A stretch of DNA of 64,000 nt from Flavobacterium pectinovorum (GTDB lineage: Bacteria > Bacteroidota > Bacteroidia > Flavobacteriales > Flavobacteriaceae). The DNA is taken from assembly GCF_022802975.1 (NCBI RefSeq), contig NZ_JAFEVZ010000001.1, forward strand, positions 1 to 64,000, in the 5' to 3' direction. The position numbers and the translations under genes are program-made. The notes under the pieces are model-generated. The model searched no databases. It was not told where the DNA came from and worked only from the letters and a program-made list of their open reading frames with translations. Shown here in pieces: positions 26,866-34,907 of this stretch. Positions within the stretch are counted from its first letter, which is position 1. Every line of letters starts with the position of its first letter.

Positions 26866-26899
26866 AAAACCTGTTCATTTATTTGAGCAGGTTTTTTTT
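26866..26899 (+). terminator. Intrinsic terminator after clpX
   Basis: AAAACCTGTTC (26866-26876) pairs with GAGCAGGTTTT (26885-26895) with one G:U, followed by a T run. Confidence 0.88.
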
Positions 26900-26981
26900 A
26901 TATCGAAATACTTAATCAATGTTTTTCGTTCTTTATTATAAAATAATATATTTGGTTTTTGTAATCTTTTACTGTTAAGAT

Positions 26982-27581
26982 ATGATAACTGAAGTTTTAA
27001 AAAGTTTGGCATATTTATATTATCCTAAAAATATATGTCCATGGAATCAGCAAGAATTGTACTTAGAAACTTCAGAATATAAAAGACTACAATCAATAAT
27101 AGATTTTTTTGATTCTGATGAAAGTCAAAAGACACGAAATACTATTAAAGAAGAATTTGGTAAAGATTTGGTTTTGAAAGAATTTCAGGATTTTTCCAGA
27201 CTGGATTTGCAGGATCGGTGTTATACATTTCTTTTGACTGTTGTTGAAGATGGTGAGCTTTGTTCAATCACTTTGTATATGAGTATTTTAGTTCCTTATT
27301 ATGTAATTAAAACTACAATTCATACTAATCAAATCTTTATTTCAAAATCAAGGCTTGAAGAATTGGAAAAGGAAAATCAAGATTGTAGAAAAATCAAAGA
27401 TTTAGCTTTAGATATTGAAAAAATCATAGAAGAAAAGCTGTCATATACCAAATTCCCTGAAGCAATAATGAATAACATTATAGATGATATTAGTTTTCAA
27501 GATTCATATTTGGGTGAATTTAAAATGTTTAATGCTTTTTTTAATAACCAAGTTATTTGTCAGGATGAAAATTATAATTAA
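26982..27581 (+). CDS. Unrecognised 199-residue cytosolic protein
   Basis: I do not recognise the family. No signal peptide or membrane span is evident. The N-terminal part (LAYLYYPKNICPWNQQELYLETSEYKRL) and the PYYVIKTTIHTNQ region are hydrophobic-aromatic. A Lys/Glu-rich helix (about 126-153, LEELEKENQDCRKIKDLALDIEKIIEEK) could form a coiled coil. Its general look recalls small bacterial immunity-type proteins, but no motif proves it. Its 3' end overlaps by 17 bases the start of the L,D-transpeptidase-like gene, so the two are translated together. A short AT-rich spacer separates it from the clpX terminator. Confidence 0.72.
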   Translation: MITEVLKSLAYLYYPKNICPWNQQELYLETSEYKRLQSIIDFFDSDESQKTRNTIKEEFGKDLVLKEFQDFSRLDLQDRCYTFLLTVVEDGELCSITLYMSILVPYYVIKTTIHTNQIFISKSRLEELEKENQDCRKIKDLALDIEKIIEEKLSYTKFPEAIMNNIIDDISFQDSYLGEFKMFNAFFNNQVICQDENYN

Positions 27582-28230
27582 AAATTATTTAATCTTCGTA
27601 CTGTTTTGTGTCTTCGGATTTTCTTGTAATAAAGAAAATAAAGTAATGACTGTTTCTGAGAATGAACTGACAAGCGAAATAGTTTCAAAAGAAAAGCCAA
27701 GAGTTGAAATTAATTATGACAATTATTACAAAGAAGCACAGCAGTATTGCAAGGCAAATAACCTGAATCAGGACAAATTTATTTTGATTGATTTAGGAGT
27801 TCATTCGGGTTTGAAAAGATTTTTTATATATGATTTTAAAGACAAAAAAATATCAAAATCCTACATGGTAAGTCATGGCTGCGGTGCTAATGAATGGGGA
27901 AGGACTTCATCAAAAAAGGATGCACTAATTAGCAATGAATTTGATTCGCATTGTTCTTCGTTGGGGAAATATGTGATTTTAGATCGTGGAGTAAGCCAAT
28001 GGGGAATTAAGGTTAATTATATTTTAAAAGGCAAAGACAAATCAAACTCCAATGCCCTAAAGCGTTCTATAGTTTTGCATTCCTGGGAAGCGATTCCGGA
28101 TGAGGAAGTTTTTCCTGAGGGAACACCTGAAGGCTGGGGCTGCCCGGCAGTTTCTAACGAAAGCATGAAAGAAATTGATGAACTCTTGAAAACCAATAAG
28201 AAGGTTTTGATGTGGGTTATTAAGTCATAA
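27565..28230 (+). CDS. Lipoprotein with murein L,D-transpeptidase-like (YkuD_2) domain
   Basis: Exported lipoprotein of 221 residues from the ATG at 27565; its signal MKIIIKNYLIFVLFCVFGFSC gives a lipobox Cys at about 21. The longer frame from 27484 lies inside the upstream gene and hides the signal. The catalytic region shows KRSIVLHSWEAIP and GWGCPAVSNE (His and nucleophilic Cys), with SHGCGANEWGR earlier, as in the YkuD_2/L,D-transpeptidase catalytic family. It probably modifies or trims peptidoglycan in the periplasm. Overlaps the unknown gene upstream by 17 bases. Confidence 0.88.
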   Translation: MKIIIKNYLIFVLFCVFGFSCNKENKVMTVSENELTSEIVSKEKPRVEINYDNYYKEAQQYCKANNLNQDKFILIDLGVHSGLKRFFIYDFKDKKISKSYMVSHGCGANEWGRTSSKKDALISNEFDSHCSSLGKYVILDRGVSQWGIKVNYILKGKDKSNSNALKRSIVLHSWEAIPDEEVFPEGTPEGWGCPAVSNESMKEIDELLKTNKKVLMWVIKS

Positions 28231-28264
28231 CCGTTTTGTGTTATGAAAACAAAACTTCTGTTTT

Positions 28265-28340
28265 AGCCCTGATCGTAACGGCATCCTGTTGTTGCTCCCG
28301 ATAGCTAGGGAGCAACAACAGATATAGTGGAGAGCAGGAC
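28265..28340 (+). repeat. Structured intergenic element, copy 1 (flavo-1-like candidate)
   Basis: A 13-bp perfect stem (TGTTGTTGCTCCC 28287-28299 with GGGAGCAACAACA 28308-28320) is flanked by conserved arms, AGCCCTGATCGTAACGGCAT before and GATATAGTGGAGAGCAGGA after. The arms match in pattern the reverse complements of 31999-32091 and 62309-62394 (GATAGAAGTGG, AGCGnATAGCCCG). The arrangement recalls a structured motif widespread in Flavobacteria, possibly Rfam Flavo-1; I cannot confirm the name. No T run, so not a simple terminator. Confidence 0.6.
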
Positions 28341-28507
28341 TACAGGTTCTTTTGAAAACAGACTTTCTGCTTCTAATAAAACTACTAAACCCTAAATTTC
28401 TTCCGAGATTTAATAAGCCTTATAGAGACCATTTGGTAATATTTTAAGTTTGTATTAAATAATTTGTAATTTTATAAAAAATGAACTTCAATTTTAATAA
28501 ATAAATA

Positions 28508-28912
28508 ATGATAACGGTAAAAAATGTGATTAAAGCATCTCTTGACAAAGTTTGGAATTTATGGAATTCTTCGGAACATATTATAAAATGGAGCTTTGCA
28601 TCTCCGGACTGGCATACACCTTACGCAGAAAATGATTTGAGGGAAGGCGGAAAATTTAAATCGACTATGGCTGCAAAAGACGGTAGTATGAGTTTTGATT
28701 TTGAAGGCGAATATACTTTGGTGAAACCGAACGAAGCAATTGAATATGTTATGGCTGACGGCAGAAAGGTTGAAATTACCTTTGCAGAAACCGCAGAAGG
28801 TGTTGAAATAATTGAAAGTTTTGACCCTGAAACACAAAATCCGGAAGAAATGCAGCGTGCAGGCTGGCAGGCTATTTTGGATAATTTTAAAAATTACGCT
28901 GAAGCTAATTAG
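28508..28912 (+). CDS. SRPBCC/AHSA1-like domain protein
   Basis: A 134-residue small cytosolic protein with the Bet v1/AHSA1-like fold: MITVKNVIKASLDKVWNLWNSSEHIIKWSFASPDWHTP, LREGGKFKSTMAAKDGSMSFDFEGEY and the terminal SFDPETQNPEEMQRAGWQAILDNFKNY. Such proteins bind hydrophobic ligands. It is the first of four short genes alternating SRPBCC and VOC families (28508-30512), although a palindromic repeat separates it from the next one. Confidence 0.9.
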   Translation: MITVKNVIKASLDKVWNLWNSSEHIIKWSFASPDWHTPYAENDLREGGKFKSTMAAKDGSMSFDFEGEYTLVKPNEAIEYVMADGRKVEITFAETAEGVEIIESFDPETQNPEEMQRAGWQAILDNFKNYAEAN

Positions 28913-28986
28913 GTTCAAAGCTAGAGCCAGAAAAGGTTCAAAGATTAGCTTAAATTATAAGTTTAAAAAAACATTTAAAAACTCAA

Positions 28987-29049
28987 TGTCAGGCTGAGCG
29001 GAGTCGAAGTCCTCGTTTTCATAAGCCTTCGACTCCGCTCAGGATGACA
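28987..29049. repeat. Palindromic intergenic repeat (TGTCAGGCTGAGCGGAGTCGAAG family)
   Basis: Arms of 23 bases (28987-29009 and 29027-29049) are inverted with two mismatches and a 17-base loop. The GAGCGGAGTCGAAG core is a dispersed palindrome familiar from Flavobacterium and other genomes. It lies between two plus-strand genes with no T run. Confidence 0.8.
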
Positions 29050-29143
29050 ATTGTAAAACTAAAGCCCAAAGCTAAATGAACTTATATCACTTATATGGTA
29101 AAAGATAAATAAATAAATAGCTAACCAACAAAAAATCAAAAAA

Positions 29144-29551
29144 ATGACAAAACAAATATGGTTGAATCTGCCAGTGAAAAATGTGGCAAAAGCGAAAGAT
29201 TTTTTCTGGAAAATAGGTTTTTCGTTCAATGAACAACATGATACTCCAACTTCGACTTGTATGGTTGTAGGCGAAGGGCATTTTGTAGTGATGCTTTTCG
29301 AAGAGTCGGTTTTTGCAGGTTTTTCACAAAACAGTATTGCTGATACTAATTTGGGTTCTGAGGTTTTGATTTCGATTGATGCCGAGAGCAGAGAAGAAGT
29401 TGAAGAACTGGCTAAAAAAGTACAGGATGCCGGTGGAACTGTTTTTGCGGCTCCGTCAGAAAGTCAGGGCTGGATGTACGGTTTTGGTTTTGCAGATTTA
29501 GATGGCCATCGTTGGAATGTTTTATTTATGGATTTTAGTAAATTATCATAA
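29144..29551 (+). CDS. VOC (glyoxalase/bleomycin-resistance) family protein
   Basis: A 135-residue protein with the paired beta-alpha-beta-beta-beta modules of the VOC superfamily: IWLNLPVKNVAKAKDFFWKIGFSFNEQ and EVLISIDAESREEVEELAKKVQDAGGTVFAAPSESQGWMYGFGFADLDGHRWNVLFMD. It likely binds a metal or small hydrophobic compound; the substrate is not predictable. The next gene (SRPBCC) begins two bases after its stop, so they are co-translated. Confidence 0.9.
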   Translation: MTKQIWLNLPVKNVAKAKDFFWKIGFSFNEQHDTPTSTCMVVGEGHFVVMLFEESVFAGFSQNSIADTNLGSEVLISIDAESREEVEELAKKVQDAGGTVFAAPSESQGWMYGFGFADLDGHRWNVLFMDFSKLS

Positions 29552-29553
29552 TT

Positions 29554-29991
29554 ATGGAAACATTACAGTTTAAAATCAGAATTAAAGCTTCTTCGGCAAA
29601 AGTCTGGTCGGTTTTATGGGATGATAAAACGTATAGAGAGTGGACAGGTGCTTTTTGTGAAAGTTCATACGCGGTAAGTGACTGGAATGAAGGTGATAAA
29701 ATACATTTTTTGTCTCTAAATGGGGAAGGAATGAACAGTGTTATTGAAAAGAAAGTTCCAAATGAATATATGGCTTTTAAGCATATTGGAGAAATAAAAG
29801 ACTTTAAGGAACTGCCTCTTGATGAAGAAACTAAAAAATGGAGCGGAGCAATGGAAATCTATCGACTGACTCCGGATGATGAATTTATTGATTTGATTGT
29901 TCATGTTGACGTAGTTGAAAAATATGTCGATTATTTTAAAGAAGCTTTTCCAAAAGGTCTGGAAACAGTGAAGGAGATTTCGGAGAAATAA
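29554..29991 (+). CDS. SRPBCC domain protein
   Basis: A 145-residue Bet v1-like protein: LQFKIRIKASSAKVWSVLWDDKTYREWTGAFCESSYAVSDWNEGDKIHFL, then KKWSGAMEIYRLTPDDEFIDLIVHVDVVEKYVDYFKEAFPKGLETVKEI. It may act as a hydrophobic-ligand carrier or sensor. It starts two bases after the VOC gene, and the PhnB-like VOC gene follows 80 bases later. A shared role in the metabolism of a small molecule is possible but unproved. Confidence 0.9.
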   Translation: METLQFKIRIKASSAKVWSVLWDDKTYREWTGAFCESSYAVSDWNEGDKIHFLSLNGEGMNSVIEKKVPNEYMAFKHIGEIKDFKELPLDEETKKWSGAMEIYRLTPDDEFIDLIVHVDVVEKYVDYFKEAFPKGLETVKEISEK

Positions 29992-30071
29992 AAAGATCAA
30001 ATGTCAATTATAAAAATCAATGTCAATTGCAATGATAATAAAAACAATAAATAATAATAAAATATCAAATC

Positions 30072-30512
30072 ATGGCAACATCAGTAAACCCGTATTTAAT
30101 TTTTAACGGAGATTGCGAAGCAGCATTTTTGCTTTACAAATCCGTTTTTGGAGGGGAATTTCCGTATATCGGAAAATTTAAGGATATGCCGTCAGAAGAT
30201 GGCTCTGCAAAGGTTTCAGAAAAAGATGCAAACCGGATCATGCATGTTTCGCTCCCAATAGGAAATACCATTTTAATGGGAAGTGACAGCAATGAGCAAT
30301 CCGGAGAGGTAGTTTCCGGAGGTAATTTTTCAGTTTCAGTAAATGTGGAAAGTGCAGCAGAAGCAGACAGGATTTTTAACGGGCTTTCAGCCGGAGGAAC
30401 TGTTTTTATGCCTATGAACAAAACCTTTTGGGGTGCTTATTTCGGAATGTTCAGGGATAAATTTGGTGTAAGCTGGATGGTGAATTTTGATGAAAATGAA
30501 CCAAATAAATAA
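30072..30512 (+). CDS. PhnB-like VOC family protein
   Basis: A 146-residue member of the PhnB/3-demethylubiquinone-9 3-methyltransferase-like VOC group: NPYLIFNGDCEAAFLLYKSVFGGEFPYIGKFKDMP, ANRIMHVSLPIGNTILMGSD, FWGAYFGMFRDKFGVSWMVNFDE. The group has no single activity. It ends the run of small SRPBCC/VOC genes. Confidence 0.92.
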   Translation: MATSVNPYLIFNGDCEAAFLLYKSVFGGEFPYIGKFKDMPSEDGSAKVSEKDANRIMHVSLPIGNTILMGSDSNEQSGEVVSGGNFSVSVNVESAAEADRIFNGLSAGGTVFMPMNKTFWGAYFGMFRDKFGVSWMVNFDENEPNK

Positions 30513-30670
30513 GTAAAAAAGTTAGGTTATTTTAATACCTGAACATAATTGTTAAATTACTTTAAAAAGCACATTGATTTGTGCTTTTTCGTTATAAAAA
30601 ACAAACAATATACTTTTATATCAACAATAGATTGCCGATTTTTGTCGCTTCTTAAATCAACAAGGATAAA

Positions 30671-31900
30671 ATGGCAAAAGAAGATAAGGAAATTATTTTA
30701 TTAAAAGTTTCAGGACACGACAAACCGGGTGTTACAGCAGGTTTAACTTCAGTATTAGCGGCTTATGACGCCGTTATTTTAGATATAGGTCAGGCTGATA
30801 TTCACGATACATTATCTTTAGGAATTTTATTCGAAATCGAAGCCGGTTCAAGTTCGGGACCTGTTTTAAAAGATCTTTTGTTTAAAGCTTATGAGCTGGA
30901 AGTAAAGGTTAAATTCATTCCGATTTCTATTGAAGATTATGAAACTTGGGTTAAATCACAATCTAATCAGCGTTACATTATCAATATTTTAGGCGAAAAA
31001 TTAACGGCCGTACAATTGGCTGCCGTGACTAAAATAATGACAGACCAAAACCTGAACATTAACTCCATTATCAGATTAACAGGAAGAACTTCTGTTGTTG
31101 AAAAAGAAGAGTATCCGCGTTCCTGCATCCAGTTATCCGTTACCGGCGAAATTGTAAATAAGATCGAAATGACAGCTAATTTTATGGCAATTTCCAGAAC
31201 GCTTGATGTTGATATTTCGTTTCAGGAAGATAATATTTACAGACGAAACAGACGTTTGGTTTGCTTTGATATGGATTCAACTTTAATTCAGACCGAAGTT
31301 ATTGATGAACTGGCGGAATTAAACGGAGTAGGAGAGCAGGTAAGAGCGATTACCGAATCTGCTATGAACGGTGAAATTGATTTTAACGAAAGTTTTAAAA
31401 AACGTATGGCTTTGCTGGAAGGTTTAAGCGAAGACGTTTTGCAAAAAGTCGCCGAAAATTTACCTATCACAAAAGGAGCACATCGTTTGATGAAAGCGTT
31501 AAAATACTACGGTTATAAAACCGCAATCTTATCCGGAGGATTTACTTATTTTGGAGAATATCTTCAAAAAGAGCTGGGGATCGATTACGTACATGCCAAT
31601 CAGTTAGAAATTAAAGATGGTAAATTAACCGGTAAATATATAGGTGATATTGTTGATGGTATCAAAAAAGCAGAATACCTGACAGCCATTGCCGAAAAAG
31701 AAGGAATCCACATCAACCAGACCATTGCGGTTGGTGATGGTGCAAACGATTTACCAATGATCAACCTTGCAGGTCTCGGAATCGCTTTTCACGCCAAACC
31801 AAAAGTTAAAGAAAGTGCCTCAAATTCGATTTCAAGTTTAGGTCTTGATGGTGTGCTGTATCTGTTAGGTTATCACGACCGATATATTGATATGATGTAA
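30671..31900 (+). CDS. serB: Phosphoserine phosphatase with two N-terminal ACT domains
   Basis: Last step of serine biosynthesis (phosphoserine to serine), cytosolic. The 409-residue length is longer than the plain enzyme because two ACT-like domains precede the HAD core (about 8-85, SGHDKPGVTAGL; 100-185). Feedback control by serine or another amino acid is therefore likely. HAD motif I is CFDMDSTLIQTEVIDELA; motif II is SGGFTYFG; motif IV is GDGANDLPMI. Two hairpins with T runs follow (31930-31994). Confidence 0.96.
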   Translation: MAKEDKEIILLKVSGHDKPGVTAGLTSVLAAYDAVILDIGQADIHDTLSLGILFEIEAGSSSGPVLKDLLFKAYELEVKVKFIPISIEDYETWVKSQSNQRYIINILGEKLTAVQLAAVTKIMTDQNLNINSIIRLTGRTSVVEKEEYPRSCIQLSVTGEIVNKIEMTANFMAISRTLDVDISFQEDNIYRRNRRLVCFDMDSTLIQTEVIDELAELNGVGEQVRAITESAMNGEIDFNESFKKRMALLEGLSEDVLQKVAENLPITKGAHRLMKALKYYGYKTAILSGGFTYFGEYLQKELGIDYVHANQLEIKDGKLTGKYIGDIVDGIKKAEYLTAIAEKEGIHINQTIAVGDGANDLPMINLAGLGIAFHAKPKVKESASNSISSLGLDGVLYLLGYHDRYIDMM

Positions 31901-31929
31901 ACAAATTATCGTATGTATTACGGTAGAGG

Positions 31930-31949
31930 CGCACAGCAGTGCGTTTTTT
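31930..31949 (+). terminator. Intrinsic terminator 1 after serB
   Basis: CGCAC-AGCA-GTGCG followed by six T residues (31944-31949). The stem is only 5 bp but GC-rich. Confidence 0.7.
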
Positions 31950-31963
31950 ACAATTGATTATAG

Positions 31964-31994
31964 AAACCTTAGTTCTTTGAATTAAGGTTTTTTT
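31964..31994 (+). terminator. Intrinsic terminator 2 after serB
   Basis: AAACCTTAGTT, a short loop, AATTAAGGTTT (one G:U), then seven T bases ending at 31994. It lies just before the repeat island. Confidence 0.8.
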
Positions 31995-31998
31995 ATAG

Positions 31999-32091
31999 GC
32001 ATGCCCCGCAGAAAAAGCGGGTCGGGCTATTCGTTACAATCTTTTATGCCGAACCCCGGCACAAAAGGATTTCCACTTCTATCCCTCATGC
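31999..32091 (-). repeat. Structured intergenic element, copy 2 (flavo-1-like candidate)
   Basis: Read on the minus strand: closing stem GCATG/CATGC at the ends, GGGATAGAAGTGGAAAT, a hairpin with stem CTTTT(A/G)TGCCG / CGGCA(C)AAAAG (32041-32068), GTAACGAATAGCCCGACC, then a second hairpin CCCGC/GCGGG (32005-32021). The same arms occur at 62309-62394 and, in the opposite orientation, at 28265-28340. The three-way-junction layout suggests an RNA rather than a plain palindrome. Confidence 0.6.
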
Positions 32092-32100
32092 GATTTAGTG

Positions 32101-32499
32101 GAATTATCGTTTCTAAAACTATTAAATTGTCAGACAATTTTTGTGCTAGTGTGAGCGTCTCGCTCGTACCCGCAAAGAAAAGTAATTTGAATTTGATTGT
32201 GTTCACGAGCGGGACGTTCTCGTTAGTATAGGGGAATTATCGTTTCTAAAACTATTAAGTTGGTAGGCAATTTTTATGCTAGTGCGAGCGTCCCGCTCGT
32301 ACCCACAAAGAAAAGTAATTTGAATTTGATTGTGTTCACGAGCGGGACGTTCTCGTTGGTATAGGGGAATTATCGTTTCTAAAACTATTAAGTTGGTAGG
32401 CAATTTTTATGCTAGTGCGAGCGTCCCGCTCGTACCCACAAAGAAAAGTAATTTGAATTTGATTGTGTTCACGAGCGGGACGCTCGCGCTAGCATAGGG
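32101..32499. repeat. Tandem array of three 133-bp units, each a hairpin repeat
   Basis: The unit beginning GAATTATCGTTTCTAAAACT starts at 32101, 32234 and 32367; the period is exactly 133. Units 2 and 3 are almost identical; unit 1 differs at several positions. Each unit contains the inverted motifs GCGAGCGTCCCGCTCGT and ACGAGCGGGACGTTCTCG, about 35 bases apart. A fragment (GCGCTCATGCTAGCAT, 32521-32536) follows the array. The units are wholly alike, with no unique spacers, so this is not a CRISPR array. Confidence 0.9.
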
Positions 32500-32546
32500 C
32501 AGCCCTCGTACCAACATGTGGCGCTCATGCTAGCATATTAGTTTTT

Positions 32547-33152
32547 TTATTTAATCGCTATTGTATTAATGATTTTTTGAAACAATTCAGTGTTATTGTC
32601 ATCTTTAGTGTCCATTAATGTAACTTGATAAAATTGATCTTTTACTGGAATGGCATACACTATAATATTAACTTTTTCACTTCCTCCTATACCAGTTAGA
32701 GTGTAAATACAAGAGGCTGTTATACATTTTCTACCATTGATTACGCTTTCGGTAGGTTCGCTAGTATATTTAAAGTCAGAAAAAACTTTTTTTATACTAA
32801 TGAAACTTTCTTCAATACTTTTTCTAAAATCAGCAAAATTTTTATGAGGATTACTTCTTAAGTTAACTTTAATAGTTGGTATAATTCCTGCTGTTGTTTC
32901 GATTGGATATTTGAAATAAGTGACAACTTGAATTGTTCCTTTGTTTTGTTCTAATAATTTCGCAATAACTTTCTCATCTAATTTTATGTTGCTTTTTAAA
33001 TTTTCAATAGTTTGACCTTCTTTTGCTTTTATCCATTTTTCTGGTTGTTCAATACTAAATCCAATACTTTCATTTTTGAAAATGTTCTGACTAATACTAA
33101 CATTTGTTGCAAATGTTAAAGCCAAAAACATTAAGTTTTTCATAAGTTTCAT
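32547..33152 (-). CDS. Exported protein of PsbP/DcrB-like type, unknown function
   Basis: A 201-residue protein with a signal peptide (about 1-22, ending VSISQ). The body has the repeated pattern of PsbP-like domains: FKNESIGFSIEQPEKWIKA near the start, INGRKCITASCIYT and NIIVYAIPVKDQFYQVTLMDTKDD, ending LFQKIINTIAIK. A role in the periplasm or outer membrane is expected, but no function can be assigned. It starts 21 bases after the GH3 gene stop on the same strand, so both are likely cotranscribed. Confidence 0.75.
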   Translation of the reverse strand: MKLMKNLMFLALTFATNVSISQNIFKNESIGFSIEQPEKWIKAKEGQTIENLKSNIKLDEKVIAKLLEQNKGTIQVVTYFKYPIETTAGIIPTIKVNLRSNPHKNFADFRKSIEESFISIKKVFSDFKYTSEPTESVINGRKCITASCIYTLTGIGGSEKVNIIVYAIPVKDQFYQVTLMDTKDDNNTELFQKIINTIAIK

Positions 33153-33173
33153 TTTGTCATTTTTTTTAAAGCC

Positions 33174-34682
33174 CTACATCTCCTTCAACTGCTCCAGATA
33201 ATCCCTCTGGTTCGAAAGTCTCGGAATCTTATGCTGGCCGCCTAGTTTGTCTCTTTCCTTCAGCCAGTCATAAAATAAATTTTCTCTGGCAACATTAATC
33301 ACCAGAGGATTTAAGGTCATATTATTATAGCGTTTCGCTTCGTAATCAGAGTTTAAAGTTTGTAAGGTTTCATCAAGTACTTTTTGGAAAAGACCAACAT
33401 CGGTAGGTTTTTTCTTGAATTCGATCATCCATTCGTGTGCGCCTTTTTCCTTGTCTTGCATAAAAATAGGGGCAACGGTATAATCAATAACTTCGGTTTG
33501 AGTAATTTCGCAGGCTTTGGCAATCGCCTGATCGGTGTTTTCGACCATCAGTTCTTCGCCAAAAACATTAATATGGTGTTTGGTTCTTCCGGTAACTCTA
33601 ATTCGGTACGGATTTAAGGATGTAAAACGAACGGTGTCACCAATTAAATAACGCCATAACCCGGAATTGGTCGTAATAACAATGGCGTAGTTTTTATTCA
33701 GTTCCACATCCGCCAAACGGATCACTTTTTGGTTTGGAGTATCAAAAGTTTCCATCGGAATAAATTCGTAGAAAATACCATAATCCAGCATCAATAATAG
33801 ATCACTCGAATTGTTCAAATCCTGAATCGCAAAGAATCCTTCTGAAGCATTATATATTTCGTAGTATTTAAAATCTTTGCCAGGTAGAATTTTCTTGTAT
33901 TGTTCTTTGTATGGAGAAAAACTTACGCCTCCGTGAAAATATACTTCCAGATTCGGCCAAAGTTCCAGTAAATTTCCTTTTCCGGTGTCTTCTAAAACCC
34001 TGTTCATTAAAACCAGCATCCACGAAGGAACTCCTGCGAAACTGGTTACGTTTTCAGTTTTTGTTTCGTTAATGATCGCAGCAATTTTGCTTTCCCATTC
34101 GGTCATCAGCGAAGTTTTATTGCTCGGTGTACTGCTAAATTCTGCCCAAATCGGCATATTTTCAATTAGAATCGCCGATAAATCTCCAAAAAAAGTATTG
34201 TTGTTTTCGTAAATCTGAGAACTTCCGCCCAAGCGAAGACTTTTTCCTAAAAACAATTCGGAATCTTCATTATTATTCAGATACAGACAAAGCAAATCTT
34301 TACTGCCTTTATAATGGCAATCTTCTAAAGCTTCGTTACTTACAGGGATAAATTTACTTTTGGCATTGGTGGTCCCGCTTGATTTTGCAAACCATTTTAT
34401 AGGGGTTTCCCAAAAAACGCCCTGTTCGCCCTGGCGTGTACGTTCAATTAAAGGCTGTAATTCCTCATAACCAGAAATGGGAACCCTTTCGGCAAAAGTT
34501 TTATAAGAGTTGATCGATGCAAAATCATATTTTTTTCCAATAATCGTATTTTCTGAAGCCGTCAATAAATTATGTAAAAGCTCTTCCTGAACTTCGTTTG
34601 GATATTTTAAAAAAAGTTCAATTTGATGAATTCTTTGTTTGAGAACCCAGGAAGCAAACGAATTTATTATGGATATAGGCAT
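33174..34682 (-). CDS. GH3 auxin-responsive-promoter family protein (acyl-adenylating)
   Basis: A 502-residue member of the GH3 acyl-acid amido-synthetase superfamily found in Bacteroidetes. Motifs include WFAKSSGTTNAKSKFIPVS (ATP-binding), YYEIYNASEGFFAIQD and RYLIGDTVRFTSLNPYRIRVTGRTKHHINVFGEEL. Members adenylate carboxylic acids and join them to amino compounds; the bacterial substrate is unknown. The N-terminus is hydrophobic but is not a signal peptide. It heads a two-gene unit with the PsbP-like gene. Confidence 0.93.
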   Translation of the reverse strand: MPISIINSFASWVLKQRIHQIELFLKYPNEVQEELLHNLLTASENTIIGKKYDFASINSYKTFAERVPISGYEELQPLIERTRQGEQGVFWETPIKWFAKSSGTTNAKSKFIPVSNEALEDCHYKGSKDLLCLYLNNNEDSELFLGKSLRLGGSSQIYENNNTFFGDLSAILIENMPIWAEFSSTPSNKTSLMTEWESKIAAIINETKTENVTSFAGVPSWMLVLMNRVLEDTGKGNLLELWPNLEVYFHGGVSFSPYKEQYKKILPGKDFKYYEIYNASEGFFAIQDLNNSSDLLLMLDYGIFYEFIPMETFDTPNQKVIRLADVELNKNYAIVITTNSGLWRYLIGDTVRFTSLNPYRIRVTGRTKHHINVFGEELMVENTDQAIAKACEITQTEVIDYTVAPIFMQDKEKGAHEWMIEFKKKPTDVGLFQKVLDETLQTLNSDYEAKRYNNMTLNPLVINVARENLFYDWLKERDKLGGQHKIPRLSNQRDYLEQLKEM

Positions 34683-34907
34683 GGGGAAATTTTAGATTTT
34701 AGATTTTAGATTTCTGATTCCTGCTTTTCGCAAAAGCCGGAGATTTAAAATTTGAATATCGATATACAAATACTAACTTTGTCGTTATATCAAAAATAGT
34801 GTTTTTTAGCAAAAAACAATTTTATTTGTGGTAAGATTCTATTGTATAATTTCAATTTTTAACTCAAAAAAGAATCTAAAATCTAACCCCGACAATCTAA
34901 AATAACC

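Larger units (their letters stand above)
31901..32546. other. Gene-free repeat island between serB and the PsbP-like gene
   Basis: This 646-base stretch holds two serB terminators, one structured element (31999-32091) and the 3 x 133-bp array (32101-32499). No credible coding region was found; short frames there are read-throughs of the palindromes. Confidence 0.85.

Noticed and set aside
28812..28997. Frame running from the first SRPBCC gene into the palindrome
   Set aside because: It is an out-of-frame read of the gene's 3' end plus repeat sequence and matches no family.
32001..32403. Short open frames in the repeat island
   Set aside because: They translate palindromic and tandem repeat units with no family resemblance and no start context.
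32101..32499. Possible CRISPR array
   Set aside because: Units are 133 bp and alike over the full period, without distinct spacers or cas genes; it is a tandem hairpin repeat.
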